Shown here: one piece after another, positions 1 through 9,871 of the stretch
How positions within the stretch are numbered: position 1 is the stretch's first letter
Layout: each line of letters begins with the position of its first letter
NCBI GenBank assembly: GCA_009692745.1
Contig: SHYO01000027.1
Coordinates: 1-35,295, forward strand
Length of the DNA: 35,295 bases
Origin: Chloroflexota bacterium
Lineage (GTDB): Bacteria; Chloroflexota; Anaerolineae; Epilineales; SHYO01
Reading direction: 5' to 3'
Made by a program: the position numbers and the translations under genes
The notes under the pieces: generated by a model
Seen by the model: only the letters and a program-made list of their open reading frames with translations
What the model was told of the DNA's origin: nothing
Databases searched by the model: none

Positions 1-1158
1 CAACTCGCTGTTCAGCCGCTGCACCACGAAGCGCATCTCGACGCCCTGCACCTGCGCCACCACCTCCCCGGCGAAGCTCTCGCCCTGCACGCTGGCCGCT
101 TGCAGCATCTGGCGCAGGTCGTCGGGCAGCCGGTTGACCCGTTCCTCGATCACCGCCTCCGCCCGGTCCGGCAGCGTCGCCCAGTCCAACGTCGCTCCCA
201 TCTGCCAGGCGCCGGCGCCGTCCTGCACCAGGTCGCCCCTTTCCTGCATGGCGCGCAGCAGTTCCACCACAAACAGGGCATGGCCCCCCGTGTGGCGGAA
301 CAGCGACTCGCGAAAGCCTTCCTCCAGGCGGTTGGGCTCACTGTCGAGCAAGGCGTCCACAAAGGCGCGCCCCTGGCTCTGGGCCAGGTCGATGGTGATA
401 TTCCCCAGGTAGCGTTTGGCTTCCACCACCACCTTGGTCAGCGGGTGGCGCTCGCCCTGGCGGCCCAGCTCCAGCTCCGCCTCGCGGTAGGTGACCACCA
501 GCAGGATGCGGCTCTCCTGCATCCGCCGCACCAGGTAGAAGAGCAGGTCGATGGAAGAGCTGTCCGCCCACTGCGCGTCGTCCAGCAGCAGCAAGAGCGG
601 CACCTGGGCCGACAGCCGGGTGATGACATTGACATACTGCTGGAAAATTTGGTTCTGCTCCACCGGGGCGGCCACAAAGGTGTCTGGCTTGCCTTTGCCC
701 ATCCATTTGCCCAGCTTGTCGGCCAGCCCGGTCTGTTTGCCAATGGCGCTGCCTATTTTGGTGGCCAGGGCCGCACCGGGCACAAAGGTCTCGATCAGGT
801 CGGGTCCCCAATCCAGCAATACCTCTATGGAGGCCTGGACCAGGGTCTGGCGGCGCAGCGTTGGCTGGCTCTGCGGCCGGGCGGCGCTGGTATCGGTCAG
901 GATTTGCAGCATGGTGCGGAAGGGCAGGTAGGGGTCACCCTGGCCGGTCTGGGGGTCGCACACACCGGCCGCCGTCGCCAACTCGGGGTGGGCTTGCTGG
1001 GCGCGGCGGGCGAACTCCAGCGCCAGGGTAGTTTTGCCCTGCCCTGGCTCGCCGGTGATAAAGCAGATCTGGCCTTTGCCGGCCAACGCCTGGTCGAAGT
1101 AGGCGTTAAGCTCGGCTAATTCTTTCTCGCGCGTGACGAACACGGCTGGCGTTGTCAT
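1..1158 (-). CDS. AAA/NTPase-domain regulator (LuxR/adenylate-cyclase-associated ATPase type), C-terminus cut by window edge
   Basis: Minus-strand open frame from ATG at 1158 to base 1 without a stop (absent from the ORF track because it is incomplete): MTTPAVFVTREKELAELNAYFDQALAGKGQICFITGEPGQGKTTLALEFARRAQ... with Walker A GEPGQGKTT and a Walker B-like LLLLLDDAQWAD. Confidence 0.85.
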   Translation of the reverse strand, partial: MTTPAVFVTREKELAELNAYFDQALAGKGQICFITGEPGQGKTTLALEFARRAQQAHPELATAAGVCDPQTGQGDPYLPFRTMLQILTDTSAARPQSQPTLRRQTLVQASIEVLLDWGPDLIETFVPGAALATKIGSAIGKQTGLADKLGKWMGKGKPDTFVAAPVEQNQIFQQYVNVITRLSAQVPLLLLLDDAQWADSSSIDLLFYLVRRMQESRILLVVTYREAELELGRQGERHPLTKVVVEAKRYLGNITIDLAQSQGRAFVDALLDSEPNRLEEGFRESLFRHTGGHALFVVELLRAMQERGDLVQDGAGAWQMGATLDWATLPDRAEAVIEERVNRLPDDLRQMLQAASVQGESFAGEVVAQVQGVEMRFVVQRLNSEL

Positions 1159-1458
1159 AGACCCCTTTTCCCGGACGAAGGCAGTTTCGGCCGGAAAATT
1201 CATTTTCATCTTTCAAGGCGCCCGTAGCGGGTACGGTAACACCTGTGAGGGCAATTATACGTTGTAGCCCAATGGATTACAACCCTCTCGATAACCGGTA
1301 CCCGCTGAGTACTCTCAGCAGTAGCTGTACTCAGCACGCATCTGATCTAATTTCCTGGGAGCGGCCCGAACTACGTTCACCTGGCGCATGAGCCGGTGGA
1401 GTTACTTTTCGGTGTGGCCCCCTGTTACTTGCCGGCCTGATGCTTGTCGAGATTACTC

Positions 1459-1510
1459 GACTGAAGGGTCGAGAGTACTAGACTGAAGGGTCGAGAGTAC
1501 TAGACTGAAG
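1459..1510. repeat. 22-bp tandem repeat, ~2.4 copies (gactgaagggtcgagagtacta)
   Basis: Exact copies at 1459-1480 and 1481-1502 plus partial copy gactgaag at 1503-1510; overlaps the 3' end of the 1478-3115 CDS. Confidence 0.9.
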
Positions 1511-3115
1511 CCAGTCATTGCCCCAGAAGCCCCAATCCAGCAGTTCCCCCTCGGCATAGACCAGATAGTCGGGCAAAAGGTGCATGTCTAAATGGCTGCC
1601 CCACGAGATAGCATCAGGTACGATGCCGCCGTGGACCGCGATATACCGTTCGGGATTCGCCGGATGCGGAAAAATGGCGAACACAGCGGTGCGACTGGCG
1701 GTATAGCGCCTGTCTCCAAGTTGGGTAGCAGTGGCGCTGAAGTCCAGCGGTAAATCCGCCGCAAAGCGGGCCAGCACGGCATTAGAAGCGGGCGTGCCAT
1801 AGAGCAGCAGATTATGGTTGGCCAGGATATCCGGCGCCAGGTCGACGTCGTTGATGATCGGCAGGTTGATAAAGTTTTCCCCCATGATGCCGCCCCGATG
1901 GACGCCGCCATTCCGGCTGCGGTAGTAGGTCTGGGCGTGCCGCGCGACCCAGGAAGTAAAAAAGGTCTCCTCCTCTGTGCCAGTAGTTCCGGGCACCAAG
2001 ATCAGACCATCGAAGAAGAGGTCCCCGATGGGACCTGAGGCGCTATGGTGTTTCTCTTGGGAAAGGTTGGGGACTCCGGCCGTCCAGCGGCCATCTGTGC
2101 GGCGGAAGGTCTGCGCCCGGCCGGTTTCACCGGGCCCCACAGGTACGGTTCCCAAATCTTGACCGTCGATGACAATGGAGAGAGGGTTGCGGGCTGGGTC
2201 CAGTTTCAAGGAAAATGTCCGGATGTTGTCAGTCCGCACAACCAGGCGGTGCTGGTCTGGGAAGCCTGCGTCTACCATGCCACGGGTACCGTAGTGCTCA
2301 AGTTGGTCGATGGTGGTCCAGTAGGAGCGATTGTGGCGCAAATTATAGGTCGCCAAAGTCACATGGTCGGGGTTGCGGCGCTTTTTTTGCTCCAGCAGCC
2401 AGGGAATCAGTTGATCCCAGACCTCGGGCAAGTTGGAATTATGTCCGAGGCGTGGCACCTCGGTATAGGTGTAAGAGAAGCCCTGCGCTTGCATGAGGCG
2501 CGCCATCTGGCGTGAATGTTCCACGGAGACCCCTCCGCCGATGGACCGGTCCCATGCCCCGTGGATCATCCAGACAGGGGTATGCTCCAGGTTTTCGACG
2601 AGGAAGGCGGCCGAGCGGGATTGCCAGGAGGGCTCTTCCCACGGGTTGAGGTGGAAGGTCATGCCGCCGGGTTTCTCCCAGAGCCGGTAATCGCAATAGC
2701 CGCAGAATGGGGCGGCGCCGGCAAAGAGATCCGGGTAATGGGAGATCAGATACCAGACGGCCGCCCCACCCATAGATGATCCGGTGATGGAAATGCGATC
2801 CCGGTCGATGGGGTAGTGGGCAGCCACATGCTCGATAGCTTCCATAACATCGACTTCTCCGTAGTTCTGATAGACCGAACCGGGGCCTCGTCCGGTGGGG
2901 CGGAGCACCACGCAGGATATGCCGTGCCGGGCGGCGATGGCAGCGATCTCTTCCGCCAGAGCTACGTCGGCGGCCAGATCCTTGAGGCCACCCGGATTCA
3001 CCTGCAGGAGGAGAGGCTTAGGCGCGTCGCTGGTATCTGTGGCACAGACGGCGCAAGGGTGGAGCTGGTTATCGACGGGTGAACGAAAGTATTGGATTTG
3101 CCCTATAGGCTTCAT
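1478..3115 (-). CDS. Alpha/beta hydrolase, prolyl-oligopeptidase/esterase-like, with C-terminal extension
   Basis: Nucleophile elbow ITGSSMGGAAVWYL, 'WMIHGAWD' and 'RLGHNS' consistent with a Ser-Asp-His triad. Start chosen at the internal ATG (MKPIGQIQYF) at 3115; the ORF-track extension to 3328 looks non-coding and contains a palindrome. Confidence 0.8.
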   Translation of the reverse strand: MKPIGQIQYFRSPVDNQLHPCAVCATDTSDAPKPLLLQVNPGGLKDLAADVALAEEIAAIAARHGISCVVLRPTGRGPGSVYQNYGEVDVMEAIEHVAAHYPIDRDRISITGSSMGGAAVWYLISHYPDLFAGAAPFCGYCDYRLWEKPGGMTFHLNPWEEPSWQSRSAAFLVENLEHTPVWMIHGAWDRSIGGGVSVEHSRQMARLMQAQGFSYTYTEVPRLGHNSNLPEVWDQLIPWLLEQKKRRNPDHVTLATYNLRHNRSYWTTIDQLEHYGTRGMVDAGFPDQHRLVVRTDNIRTFSLKLDPARNPLSIVIDGQDLGTVPVGPGETGRAQTFRRTDGRWTAGVPNLSQEKHHSASGPIGDLFFDGLILVPGTTGTEEETFFTSWVARHAQTYYRSRNGGVHRGGIMGENFINLPIINDVDLAPDILANHNLLLYGTPASNAVLARFAADLPLDFSATATQLGDRRYTASRTAVFAIFPHPANPERYIAVHGGIVPDAISWGSHLDMHLLPDYLVYAEGELLDWGFWGNDWLQSSTLDPSV

Positions 3116-3159
3116 AGATTCTCCCCTGCAACCGTTTATATTCCTAGATTTTGCGCCAG

Positions 3160-3173
3160 GCGAGTATACTCGC
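3160..3173. promoter_or_regulatory. Perfect 14-bp palindrome GCGAGTATACTCGC, candidate operator
   Basis: Located 45 bp upstream of the ATG at 3115 and in the divergent region between the 3115(-) and 3352(+) genes. Confidence 0.45.
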
Positions 3174-3351
3174 ACGGCAGCATCTGTCAACACATCCTTT
3201 GGAGAATTGGCGTCCGGCGTTATCTGGCTGCCGGTACTCCGGCAGGAGTTGTCTTTTGCCGAACAGGCGGGATTAGGGCAAAATAGGGGTATTACTTTCT
3301 CTATCCCTGGCAGTTTGGTGAAAGCCACTGCATAGAACTGGAGGATCAGCT

Positions 3352-5019
3352 ATGACTAATGCAACAGGTACCATAACCATTTCCGACTTGAGCCATTGCC
3401 AGCCGCAAGAAGCCTTATCGAAGACGCCGCAGAAGGGGCACTGGCAGGTGATTCCTTATGAGGCGGAGGGCGTCTCCGGCAAGATGGTTGTGGCGGGACA
3501 GGAGTGCGGTGCGCCCGCTCTGACCATGCCGCTGGGGGTGCAGGGGTGGTATGCGATCCATCTGGGGATCTGGACGCACTGGATGAACAGTATGGTCAAG
3601 GTGAAACTTACTAAGGATGCCTGTTTCACGGTGGTTTCGACCCCGTCCCCTGATTGGCGATCCAACTATTTTGCCAGCATTGCAGAGGTCTTCTGGGTCT
3701 ATGCGGATTTGACAGGCCAGGATCTGAATATCAGCCAGATGAGCACCGGGCTGCCGGTCCGGTCGGGAATTGCTTACATTAAATTGGAAGCTCTGACCGC
3801 CGACCAGGTGGCAGAAATTCAGCGAGATCGCAGCCAGAGCGACACGAAACGGTTGATCGGCTATAACGATGCCTGGAGTTTTATCTATTCCCGCGGCCCA
3901 TCGACTGCCCAGGAGATCTGTGAGGAGATAGAGCCGTTCCGGCACACAGATTTCCAGAAGTTGCTATGGGGTATCGGCCAGGGCAGTGCGACACTCTATC
4001 CCTCTAAGATTGGGGAGATGATGGAGCGGGCTAACCGCACCGACTTCCAGCGGGATGGGGACCGGGTGGCTGCCGAAAGCTTCCGCACGTTCAAACGCAA
4101 GGGGATCGATCCGTTGAAGACAGCGATTGATTTTGCCCACAGCATGGGCCTGGAGTTACACGGTTCTTACCGTATGTCTGGGTGGTATACGCCCCCGCCG
4201 GAGGATATGGAGGACAGCTTCTTCCAGCAGCATCCCGAGTGGCGGTGCATAGATCGGGATGGGGTAGAGATTACGCGCATGAGTTATGCCTTCCCGGGCG
4301 TACAGGATTTTGTGATTTCTCTGTTTCGGGAAGTGGTGGAACTAGGGGCGGATGGAATCAGCCTGGCGTATGTGCGCAGCTATCCCTGTGTGTTGTACGA
4401 GGCGCCGGTGGTGGATGGCTTCCTTGAGAAATATGGGGTGGATCCGCGGAATTTACCGGAGGATGACCCCCGTTGGCTGAAACACAAGGCAGAGGCCTTG
4501 ACCGGCTTTATGCGGAATTTGCGCCGGTCTATGGATGAGACCGGACAGCGGTTGGGGCGACATATCCAGCTATCTGCGGTGGTATTGAATACATTGGACT
4601 TTAGCCTTTTACACGGCATGGATGTAGCTGCCTGGGCGCGGGAAGGGCTGGTGGATTTTATCATGCCCGATTCGTCGCGAGGAAGTATGCCGCTCGATAG
4701 CAGCGGTTACATAGACGTGTGCCGGGGTACCAAATGTAAGGTCTATCCCGAGATGATGCCGCGTCAGATGGCGCCAGCCGAATATCAGCAGCGGGCTTTG
4801 CAGGCTTATGGGTTGGGGGCGGATGGCCTATCTTTCTGGGACATCGACTCGGAGAGCCGGTTGGGTCTGAAGGATCAGTGGAGCATGGTGCGCCGGCTGG
4901 GTCATAAGGATGAACTGGCAGGGTGGACGCCAGATCAGTGGCCAGCCTACCGCCAGGTGCCAATGTATACGTTAGGGGGCTATAGGATAGATAGGTACTC
5001 GCCATACTGGGCGTGGTGA
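3352..5019 (+). CDS. Putative glycoside hydrolase-like TIM-barrel protein
   Basis: 555-aa ORF; N-terminal beta-rich region, then barrel-like segments (LELHGSYRMSGWY, ADGISLAYVRSYPC, ADGLSFWDIDSESR). GGAGG ribosome-binding site upstream of ATG. Confidence 0.65.
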   Translation: MTNATGTITISDLSHCQPQEALSKTPQKGHWQVIPYEAEGVSGKMVVAGQECGAPALTMPLGVQGWYAIHLGIWTHWMNSMVKVKLTKDACFTVVSTPSPDWRSNYFASIAEVFWVYADLTGQDLNISQMSTGLPVRSGIAYIKLEALTADQVAEIQRDRSQSDTKRLIGYNDAWSFIYSRGPSTAQEICEEIEPFRHTDFQKLLWGIGQGSATLYPSKIGEMMERANRTDFQRDGDRVAAESFRTFKRKGIDPLKTAIDFAHSMGLELHGSYRMSGWYTPPPEDMEDSFFQQHPEWRCIDRDGVEITRMSYAFPGVQDFVISLFREVVELGADGISLAYVRSYPCVLYEAPVVDGFLEKYGVDPRNLPEDDPRWLKHKAEALTGFMRNLRRSMDETGQRLGRHIQLSAVVLNTLDFSLLHGMDVAAWAREGLVDFIMPDSSRGSMPLDSSGYIDVCRGTKCKVYPEMMPRQMAPAEYQQRALQAYGLGADGLSFWDIDSESRLGLKDQWSMVRRLGHKDELAGWTPDQWPAYRQVPMYTLGGYRIDRYSPYWAW

Positions 5020-5051
5020 GTCATCATCCGCCATAGATTTATAAAACAGGT

Positions 5052-6248
5052 TTATGAGGTGAGGGCATAGACATGCACGGCGTAGGGCTCAAAGGTGTCG
5101 GTGGCAGCGCCGTTGTGAATCGGAACCTGGCGCTCCTCACCCAATACGCGCAGATGCGTTGCGCTCGTCTGGTTGAAGCCGGACCAGGTAACCTCCGCCG
5201 GGTCGAAGGCGCTGTTGGCAGCTAAGAGGTAGAGCTGATCCCCAGCCTGTTTGACCAGGATTTGGACTCCCTTCCAGATGGAGTAGCCCAGGTTGCGGTA
5301 GCGGGGGCGCAGGGGCAGGTTGGTGGTGTGGCCTGCGAGTATATCATGCAGGTCGCGCAGCTCACCGACCAGCCGCCGGATATCCTGCCAGACGGGTTGA
5401 TCGAGGGCTACCTGGTACATACTGAAGAGGAGACCGGATGCGCCGTTAATAATATTGGCGAAGGCCATGTAACGCATCTGCGCATAGGTAGGATGCAGCA
5501 TAGCGCCGGGGTCCTTGCCCTGCGCGGCAAATTCCGGCCGCCACAGGGGGCTGTAGAAGTCCTCCCAGGCCATAGCCTGGAGCTGCATCCAGACGGGCTT
5601 CTGGCTCTCGCCTACCTGGACCATTTTGGCGGTGTAATCCGCTACTGCCGAAATCTGCTGGTCCGGCGAATCCAAAGCGCGACCATCGGGCCGGATGCCG
5701 ACGTGCTGGCGCATGTGGGGCGGCATGACGGGGTAGGGGTTACAGCCGACAATGTCGGCCGCAATATTGTATTCCTGCAGAGCTTCGACGGTGGCGCTGG
5801 CGCTATGCCCTTGATGGATGGGGTGATAGGGGTCTATCTTCTTCACCAGTTGATAGCCTGTAGCCAGGTCTTCTGCCGTCTGGCTAACCAGCATGGGAGC
5901 ATCCGGACGCCAGGCAGGTTCATTGTAGGTCTCGTAGGCCAGGAGATCAGGATGGTCCTTGAGCCTTTCTATGACGGCGGTTAACTCCTGGGTGAAGGCC
6001 GGATCAGAGTGCAGGTTCATGCGGTTATAGAGGTAGGCGCAGATCTTCAAGCCATATCGTTCCTCAGGCATGGGTTGGCCGCTCATCTTCATGCCGCCAA
6101 ACGAGGTCAGGCGGAAGCAGTTGAAACCGGCCTCCGCCAGATCCTTTAGCGACGCTCCTACCGGCATATGCCTCCCTTGCAAGGCAAAAAAGGGTTGTCC
6201 ATTGAATTCGAGGATGCGATCTTCTCGGATTGTGACTCTACTAGACAT
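5052..6248 (-). CDS. Glycoside hydrolase (GH5/cellulase-like TIM barrel)
   Basis: 398 aa; 'LLAYETYNEPAWRPDAP' contains the NEP acid/base motif of clan GH-A; AAAGGAGC RBS before ATG at 6248. Confidence 0.7.
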   Translation of the reverse strand: MSSRVTIREDRILEFNGQPFFALQGRHMPVGASLKDLAEAGFNCFRLTSFGGMKMSGQPMPEERYGLKICAYLYNRMNLHSDPAFTQELTAVIERLKDHPDLLAYETYNEPAWRPDAPMLVSQTAEDLATGYQLVKKIDPYHPIHQGHSASATVEALQEYNIAADIVGCNPYPVMPPHMRQHVGIRPDGRALDSPDQQISAVADYTAKMVQVGESQKPVWMQLQAMAWEDFYSPLWRPEFAAQGKDPGAMLHPTYAQMRYMAFANIINGASGLLFSMYQVALDQPVWQDIRRLVGELRDLHDILAGHTTNLPLRPRYRNLGYSIWKGVQILVKQAGDQLYLLAANSAFDPAEVTWSGFNQTSATHLRVLGEERQVPIHNGAATDTFEPYAVHVYALTS

Positions 6249-6289
6249 GGACCGGCTCCTTTGAGGGTGATCTCCAATCTGCTCCGGTG

Positions 6290-7867
6290 TTAATAAGGAT
6301 CGAAGAAGGTGAAATCTGTGCCGAAGTTTTCTATAGCTACGACTTCGTCGCCGCGCAGCCGGGCGCGGATGTCGCGCTTGGCGTGATGCAGCGTTAGTTC
6401 TTGCAGTTCCAGGGGGAAGCTGAAAGTGATGGGGCGGTTTGTGGGTGGCTGAGCGAAGAAGAGATAGCCGTTGGAGAGATCCCGCTGTGCCCCGGCGCCT
6501 TCAATGGATAGCTGGCTGCCCTGCACCCAAGGGGGGAGGCGCACCATCAGGGCCCCCGGACGTTTGAGGCGTACGCGCAGCGCCGCGTGGGTGTAGGGTG
6601 ATTCGACCTGGATGTGCTCCGTGTCGTGATCGAAGAGTAAGTTGACCCAATGGATGCCTGCCGAACCTTGTCCGGCATCGAAACGGGTGACCTCCCGGTA
6701 GGCTTCGCAGAGGGAGGCAACAGCCCCGCCCACGATATCCATATTGAAACCGATAGTGGGAAAATCTACCGGCTGATGGCCGTAGGGCGCCGGAAAACCA
6801 AAGGCTCCCAAGTGACGATGAGCTACGTCGCGTTTACCATCCTGACTTTCAGGGTTGGGCGGATCCTGGATAAAGGAAATATCACGAAGTTGGGAAGGGA
6901 GCAAATGTCCGCGCAGGATACGCTCGGCGTCATGGTAATATTGGGGATAGCCCCAGCGACCCAGGATCAGGGCGGTTTCCAGGATATCACCGGTGTTATT
7001 GGCCTCGCCCCGGTCGGAGGTGTTATCCGGCGCAGTGGTTTCGGGGGACCAACCCAGGGCGTCGCGCAACTGCCACAGGCCGTGGTCGTAGAAGGCTTTG
7101 ACGCGTGACATAAGTTGGGCATCGCCCAGCAGATCCGCCAGTTGCGCCAGGGAGGAGAGGACGCAGGTGCTGGAGTGGGGATGGGTGCCATGCTGGTCTA
7201 TGTCGTAGGCCCCGTCCGGTGGATAGGCGCCTTGTAGGACCAGTTCCTTTAAGGCCAGCGCCAGGTCCAAGGCCGGCGCGTAGTGGGTGGCGCGATAGTA
7301 TTTCACCAGGGGGCCCATGGAGCGGGCCAGGCCGGTGATCAGGGTATTATCCCAGAATTTCAGGCCATAGTCGTTTTCCAGGGGTTGGCTATTCCAGCCT
7401 CGCTGCGGATCCCAGAACTGGCAGATGGCGGCGATGCTGGCTTCAGCCAGCTCACGAGCGCGGGCCGAATTCCGGAAACGGACCAGGGCGTATAGGGCGT
7501 GAAAGCCTTCCCGCAGGTTGTGGGTATAAAAGTTGATGGGGATTCCGTCGATCTCCTGCCGGTTCAGGGCGAAAGGCAGGGTACCACTGTAAGAAAGAAA
7601 AGCAGCCTGCGCGTGCTTGTCAATGGCGTCCTCGTCCAAGGTGAGACCCAGGGCGTCTTCGGCGTTGAGCAGGGCGTTCAGATGCCGGCCAGGGACGTGG
7701 GATTCGGAGTGGGCCCGGCTAAAGGATAGGTAAGCTTCGGGCCAGACACGCGAGCCAAAGAAGGGCACATCATTGTCGTCGGCATTGAAGATGTTGCACA
7801 TTGTCTGGCAACCGAGGGTGATAGCGTCGCGCAAGTCAGTCGTATTGACGTTTTGCAGTTTGGGCAT
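6290..7867 (-). CDS. Six-hairpin glycosidase-like protein (GH127-type / (alpha/alpha)6 barrel)
   Basis: 525 aa; alpha-helical toroid-like sequence with 'GSAGIHWVNLLFDHDTEHIQVESPYTHAALRVRLKRPGALMVRLPPWV', resembling C-terminal regions of beta-L-arabinofuranosidase-type proteins. Confidence 0.55.
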   Translation of the reverse strand: MPKLQNVNTTDLRDAITLGCQTMCNIFNADDNDVPFFGSRVWPEAYLSFSRAHSESHVPGRHLNALLNAEDALGLTLDEDAIDKHAQAAFLSYSGTLPFALNRQEIDGIPINFYTHNLREGFHALYALVRFRNSARARELAEASIAAICQFWDPQRGWNSQPLENDYGLKFWDNTLITGLARSMGPLVKYYRATHYAPALDLALALKELVLQGAYPPDGAYDIDQHGTHPHSSTCVLSSLAQLADLLGDAQLMSRVKAFYDHGLWQLRDALGWSPETTAPDNTSDRGEANNTGDILETALILGRWGYPQYYHDAERILRGHLLPSQLRDISFIQDPPNPESQDGKRDVAHRHLGAFGFPAPYGHQPVDFPTIGFNMDIVGGAVASLCEAYREVTRFDAGQGSAGIHWVNLLFDHDTEHIQVESPYTHAALRVRLKRPGALMVRLPPWVQGSQLSIEGAGAQRDLSNGYLFFAQPPTNRPITFSFPLELQELTLHHAKRDIRARLRGDEVVAIENFGTDFTFFDPY

Positions 7868-8030
7868 GGTGATGCGCCTTTCCTCTCTAGAGGTGACTAT
7901 GTTTGGGAGTCAAACAACCTTGTACGGCAAATCTCATAGGTAGGCAGATTATAGCAGTATTTTAGGTGCGTGGCGAAGTAATCTCATGCCCTGTTTGTAC
8001 ATATCAAAGTGTTTGCTTACAAGGATTCTT

Positions 8031-8046
8031 CGTATAAAATTATACG
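8031..8046. promoter_or_regulatory. Near-perfect palindrome CGTATAAAATTATACG upstream of the 8067 hydrolase
   Basis: 7 of 8 half-site positions are complementary; sits ~20 bp upstream of the annotated start. Confidence 0.3.
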
Positions 8047-8066
8047 CAAGCATCTTAAACTAAACC

Positions 8067-9221
8067 TTGGAGAGCGCCATTTTCAGTAAAACTATCTTTC
8101 ACAAACCGGTTTGCCAGGCGATAGCTCAGACCGGCATACTGAGTAAATCCCATTTAGAGAAAGTCGACCGCTTTCTGGCGGCTATCGACGCGGAGGGTAT
8201 CAAGCGGTTTGACCGCTTTGCCCCAGGTGGCTTCCCGGGGGTGGGGATTCCCTATACGGGTATTTCTGTACAAAGCGCTGTGGCCGAGATAGACGACGGG
8301 CTACTTGATAAAGTCTCGCCTGGCTTACAGGCCGGCGCGCCGGAAACCAACATCGTGATCTTGCCGGGTTGGTCGCCGCCGCCGGGCAGCCATCCCTTCT
8401 CCGGTTGGAGCGCAGTTTACCATTTTGCCATTAAAGCTCTGCCGAGAAGAGGACAGGGAGATACCAACATATATTCGCTGGGCTTAGTTTCGGGATTCGG
8501 TGGCGCAGTTAGTGGCGAGTGGATTAAGACTATACGCCAGCGGGGATTAGCGGTTTATGGAGAAGCTTTGGCCGAATTTATCGAAAACGTGGTTCAACCT
8601 TCGCATACAGGCAGGTTGATACTAACGGGAACATCGCTAGGTGGAGTGTTGGCGAGTGAAACGGCGAAATATCTGGAAGGGCGGACGCCCCGGTTGATGC
8701 TATGGGCGCCGACAGGTTTGCATGAGCGGGGCGCGTTTTGGCGGCGCAGTGCGCAGATGATAGCAGGTATGGGTATAGAAACTCTGCTGCGCTTCCTGTT
8801 TGAGCGGGATGTCCGGGATGCGTTTCGGGAAGAGGAGCCGTTTTTACAGGTACTGCGGCAGTCGTTAGAGAAGAAAGGCCAGACTGTGGCGGATAACAGT
8901 GCAGGGCTGCATATCAAAGCTGCAGTATGGGATATCCTGAATGTGATGCGTGGCAATGTCCTTTCCCAAAAGGACCGCTGCTATATCATGGAAGGAGGGT
9001 TGGACCCGGTAAACGCTTCACCCCGGCGCGTTTTCAGGCGCATATTGGAAGGTTTTCCCTTCGCTACGCCCGATAATAGCATGGCCAGAGATGTAAATGA
9101 TGCTCAACACGTTACCAGGTTCACTGCCTGGCAGGGGACGCATACCATCAATCTGACGCGGCGGAGGGCAGTCCGGTGGGCGCGGATTTTGAAAGCTGGT
9201 TTACCGATTAGAGTTGTATAG
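8067..9221 (+). CDS. Alpha/beta hydrolase family protein
   Basis: 384 aa with GTSLGG nucleophile elbow (LILTGTSLGGVLASETAKYL) and C-terminal 'AWQGTHTINLTRR'. The start is non-ATG (TTG in the ORF track) and uncertain. Confidence 0.65.
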   Translation: MESAIFSKTIFHKPVCQAIAQTGILSKSHLEKVDRFLAAIDAEGIKRFDRFAPGGFPGVGIPYTGISVQSAVAEIDDGLLDKVSPGLQAGAPETNIVILPGWSPPPGSHPFSGWSAVYHFAIKALPRRGQGDTNIYSLGLVSGFGGAVSGEWIKTIRQRGLAVYGEALAEFIENVVQPSHTGRLILTGTSLGGVLASETAKYLEGRTPRLMLWAPTGLHERGAFWRRSAQMIAGMGIETLLRFLFERDVRDAFREEEPFLQVLRQSLEKKGQTVADNSAGLHIKAAVWDILNVMRGNVLSQKDRCYIMEGGLDPVNASPRRVFRRILEGFPFATPDNSMARDVNDAQHVTRFTAWQGTHTINLTRRRAVRWARILKAGLPIRVV

Positions 9222-9504
9222 TTTCTACAGCTATAATAGACGTTATCGGAAATAGCAATACTGTGCGGCCTGGCAGACCTGCATCAGGCACACTCTTGCT
9301 TAATCCCGATAAGATCTATTTAACTCAATTATGCCGTCTGGCTGCCATTCCGCGTGTAATAGTTGCGAGCCAACTGCCATGGAGCGGGACGACGCCGATC
9401 ACCTGAGGTACTGTGAACTGGGATTCGATCAACGGGGACAATGACCATTGGGGAACCATCGATTGATATTCTCCATTCCTTAACCCGCGTTTAACCAATA
9501 ATTA

Positions 9505-9533
9505 TTGACAGCCGAAAGCTTCTACGGTATAAT
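9505..9533 (+). promoter_or_regulatory. Consensus sigma70 promoter (TTGACA-17 nt-TATAAT)
   Basis: TTGACA at 9505-9510, 17-nt spacer, TATAAT at 9528-9533, immediately upstream of the riboswitch. Confidence 0.85.
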
Positions 9534-9564
9534 TAAGCCGCAATATAAATAAATATTCTAGAGC

Positions 9565-9645
9565 GATAATAGCAAACCTACCGTGAGGTAGGGTCGCAAA
9601 ACTACGGGTCCCGGTATCATAGCCTGGACAGCCGGGTTGCCGCCT
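9565..9645 (+). ncRNA. c-di-GMP-I (GEMM-I) riboswitch aptamer
   Basis: AGCAAACCTACCGTGAGGTAGGGTCGCAAAACTACGGGTCCCGG...AGCCTGGACAGCCGGGTTGCCG: matches the GEMM-I layout (GCAAAC; P2 hairpin capped by GNRA loop GTGA; CGCAAA; ACGGG; GCCGGGTTGCCG). Confidence 0.92.
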
Positions 9646-9663
9646 TGACACGTTGAGGACAGT

Positions 9664-9693
9664 AACCCGATTCTATTTGAGTCGGGTTTTTTT
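9664..9693 (+). terminator. Rho-independent terminator of the riboswitch expression platform
   Basis: 10-bp stem AACCCGATTC / GAGTCGGGTT (one G-U pair), TATTT loop, T tract to 9693. Confidence 0.9.
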
Positions 9694-9871
9694 GTGACTT
9701 GCTGTATTCAGCGCAGGAAAGCCAGTTATGCCCTGGTGGTAACACACTGGGGCGGCGCCAGGGTGGCGTTACACGCTCAGGTGACTCCTAAACTGCTCTT
9801 CCTGTATGTAACAGGCTGGGCAGTTTATATCTATATGGGCAGGTGTGCTGAAAAAGGGGCAAGCGCTATAG

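Noticed and set aside
100-1119. 339-aa + strand ORF
   Set aside because: Low-complexity Gln/His/Gly-rich translation lying antisense to a clear ATPase reading frame; GC-rich shadow ORF.
5262-5984. 240-aa + strand ORF
   Set aside because: Antisense to the well-supported GH5-like gene; no recognisable domain.
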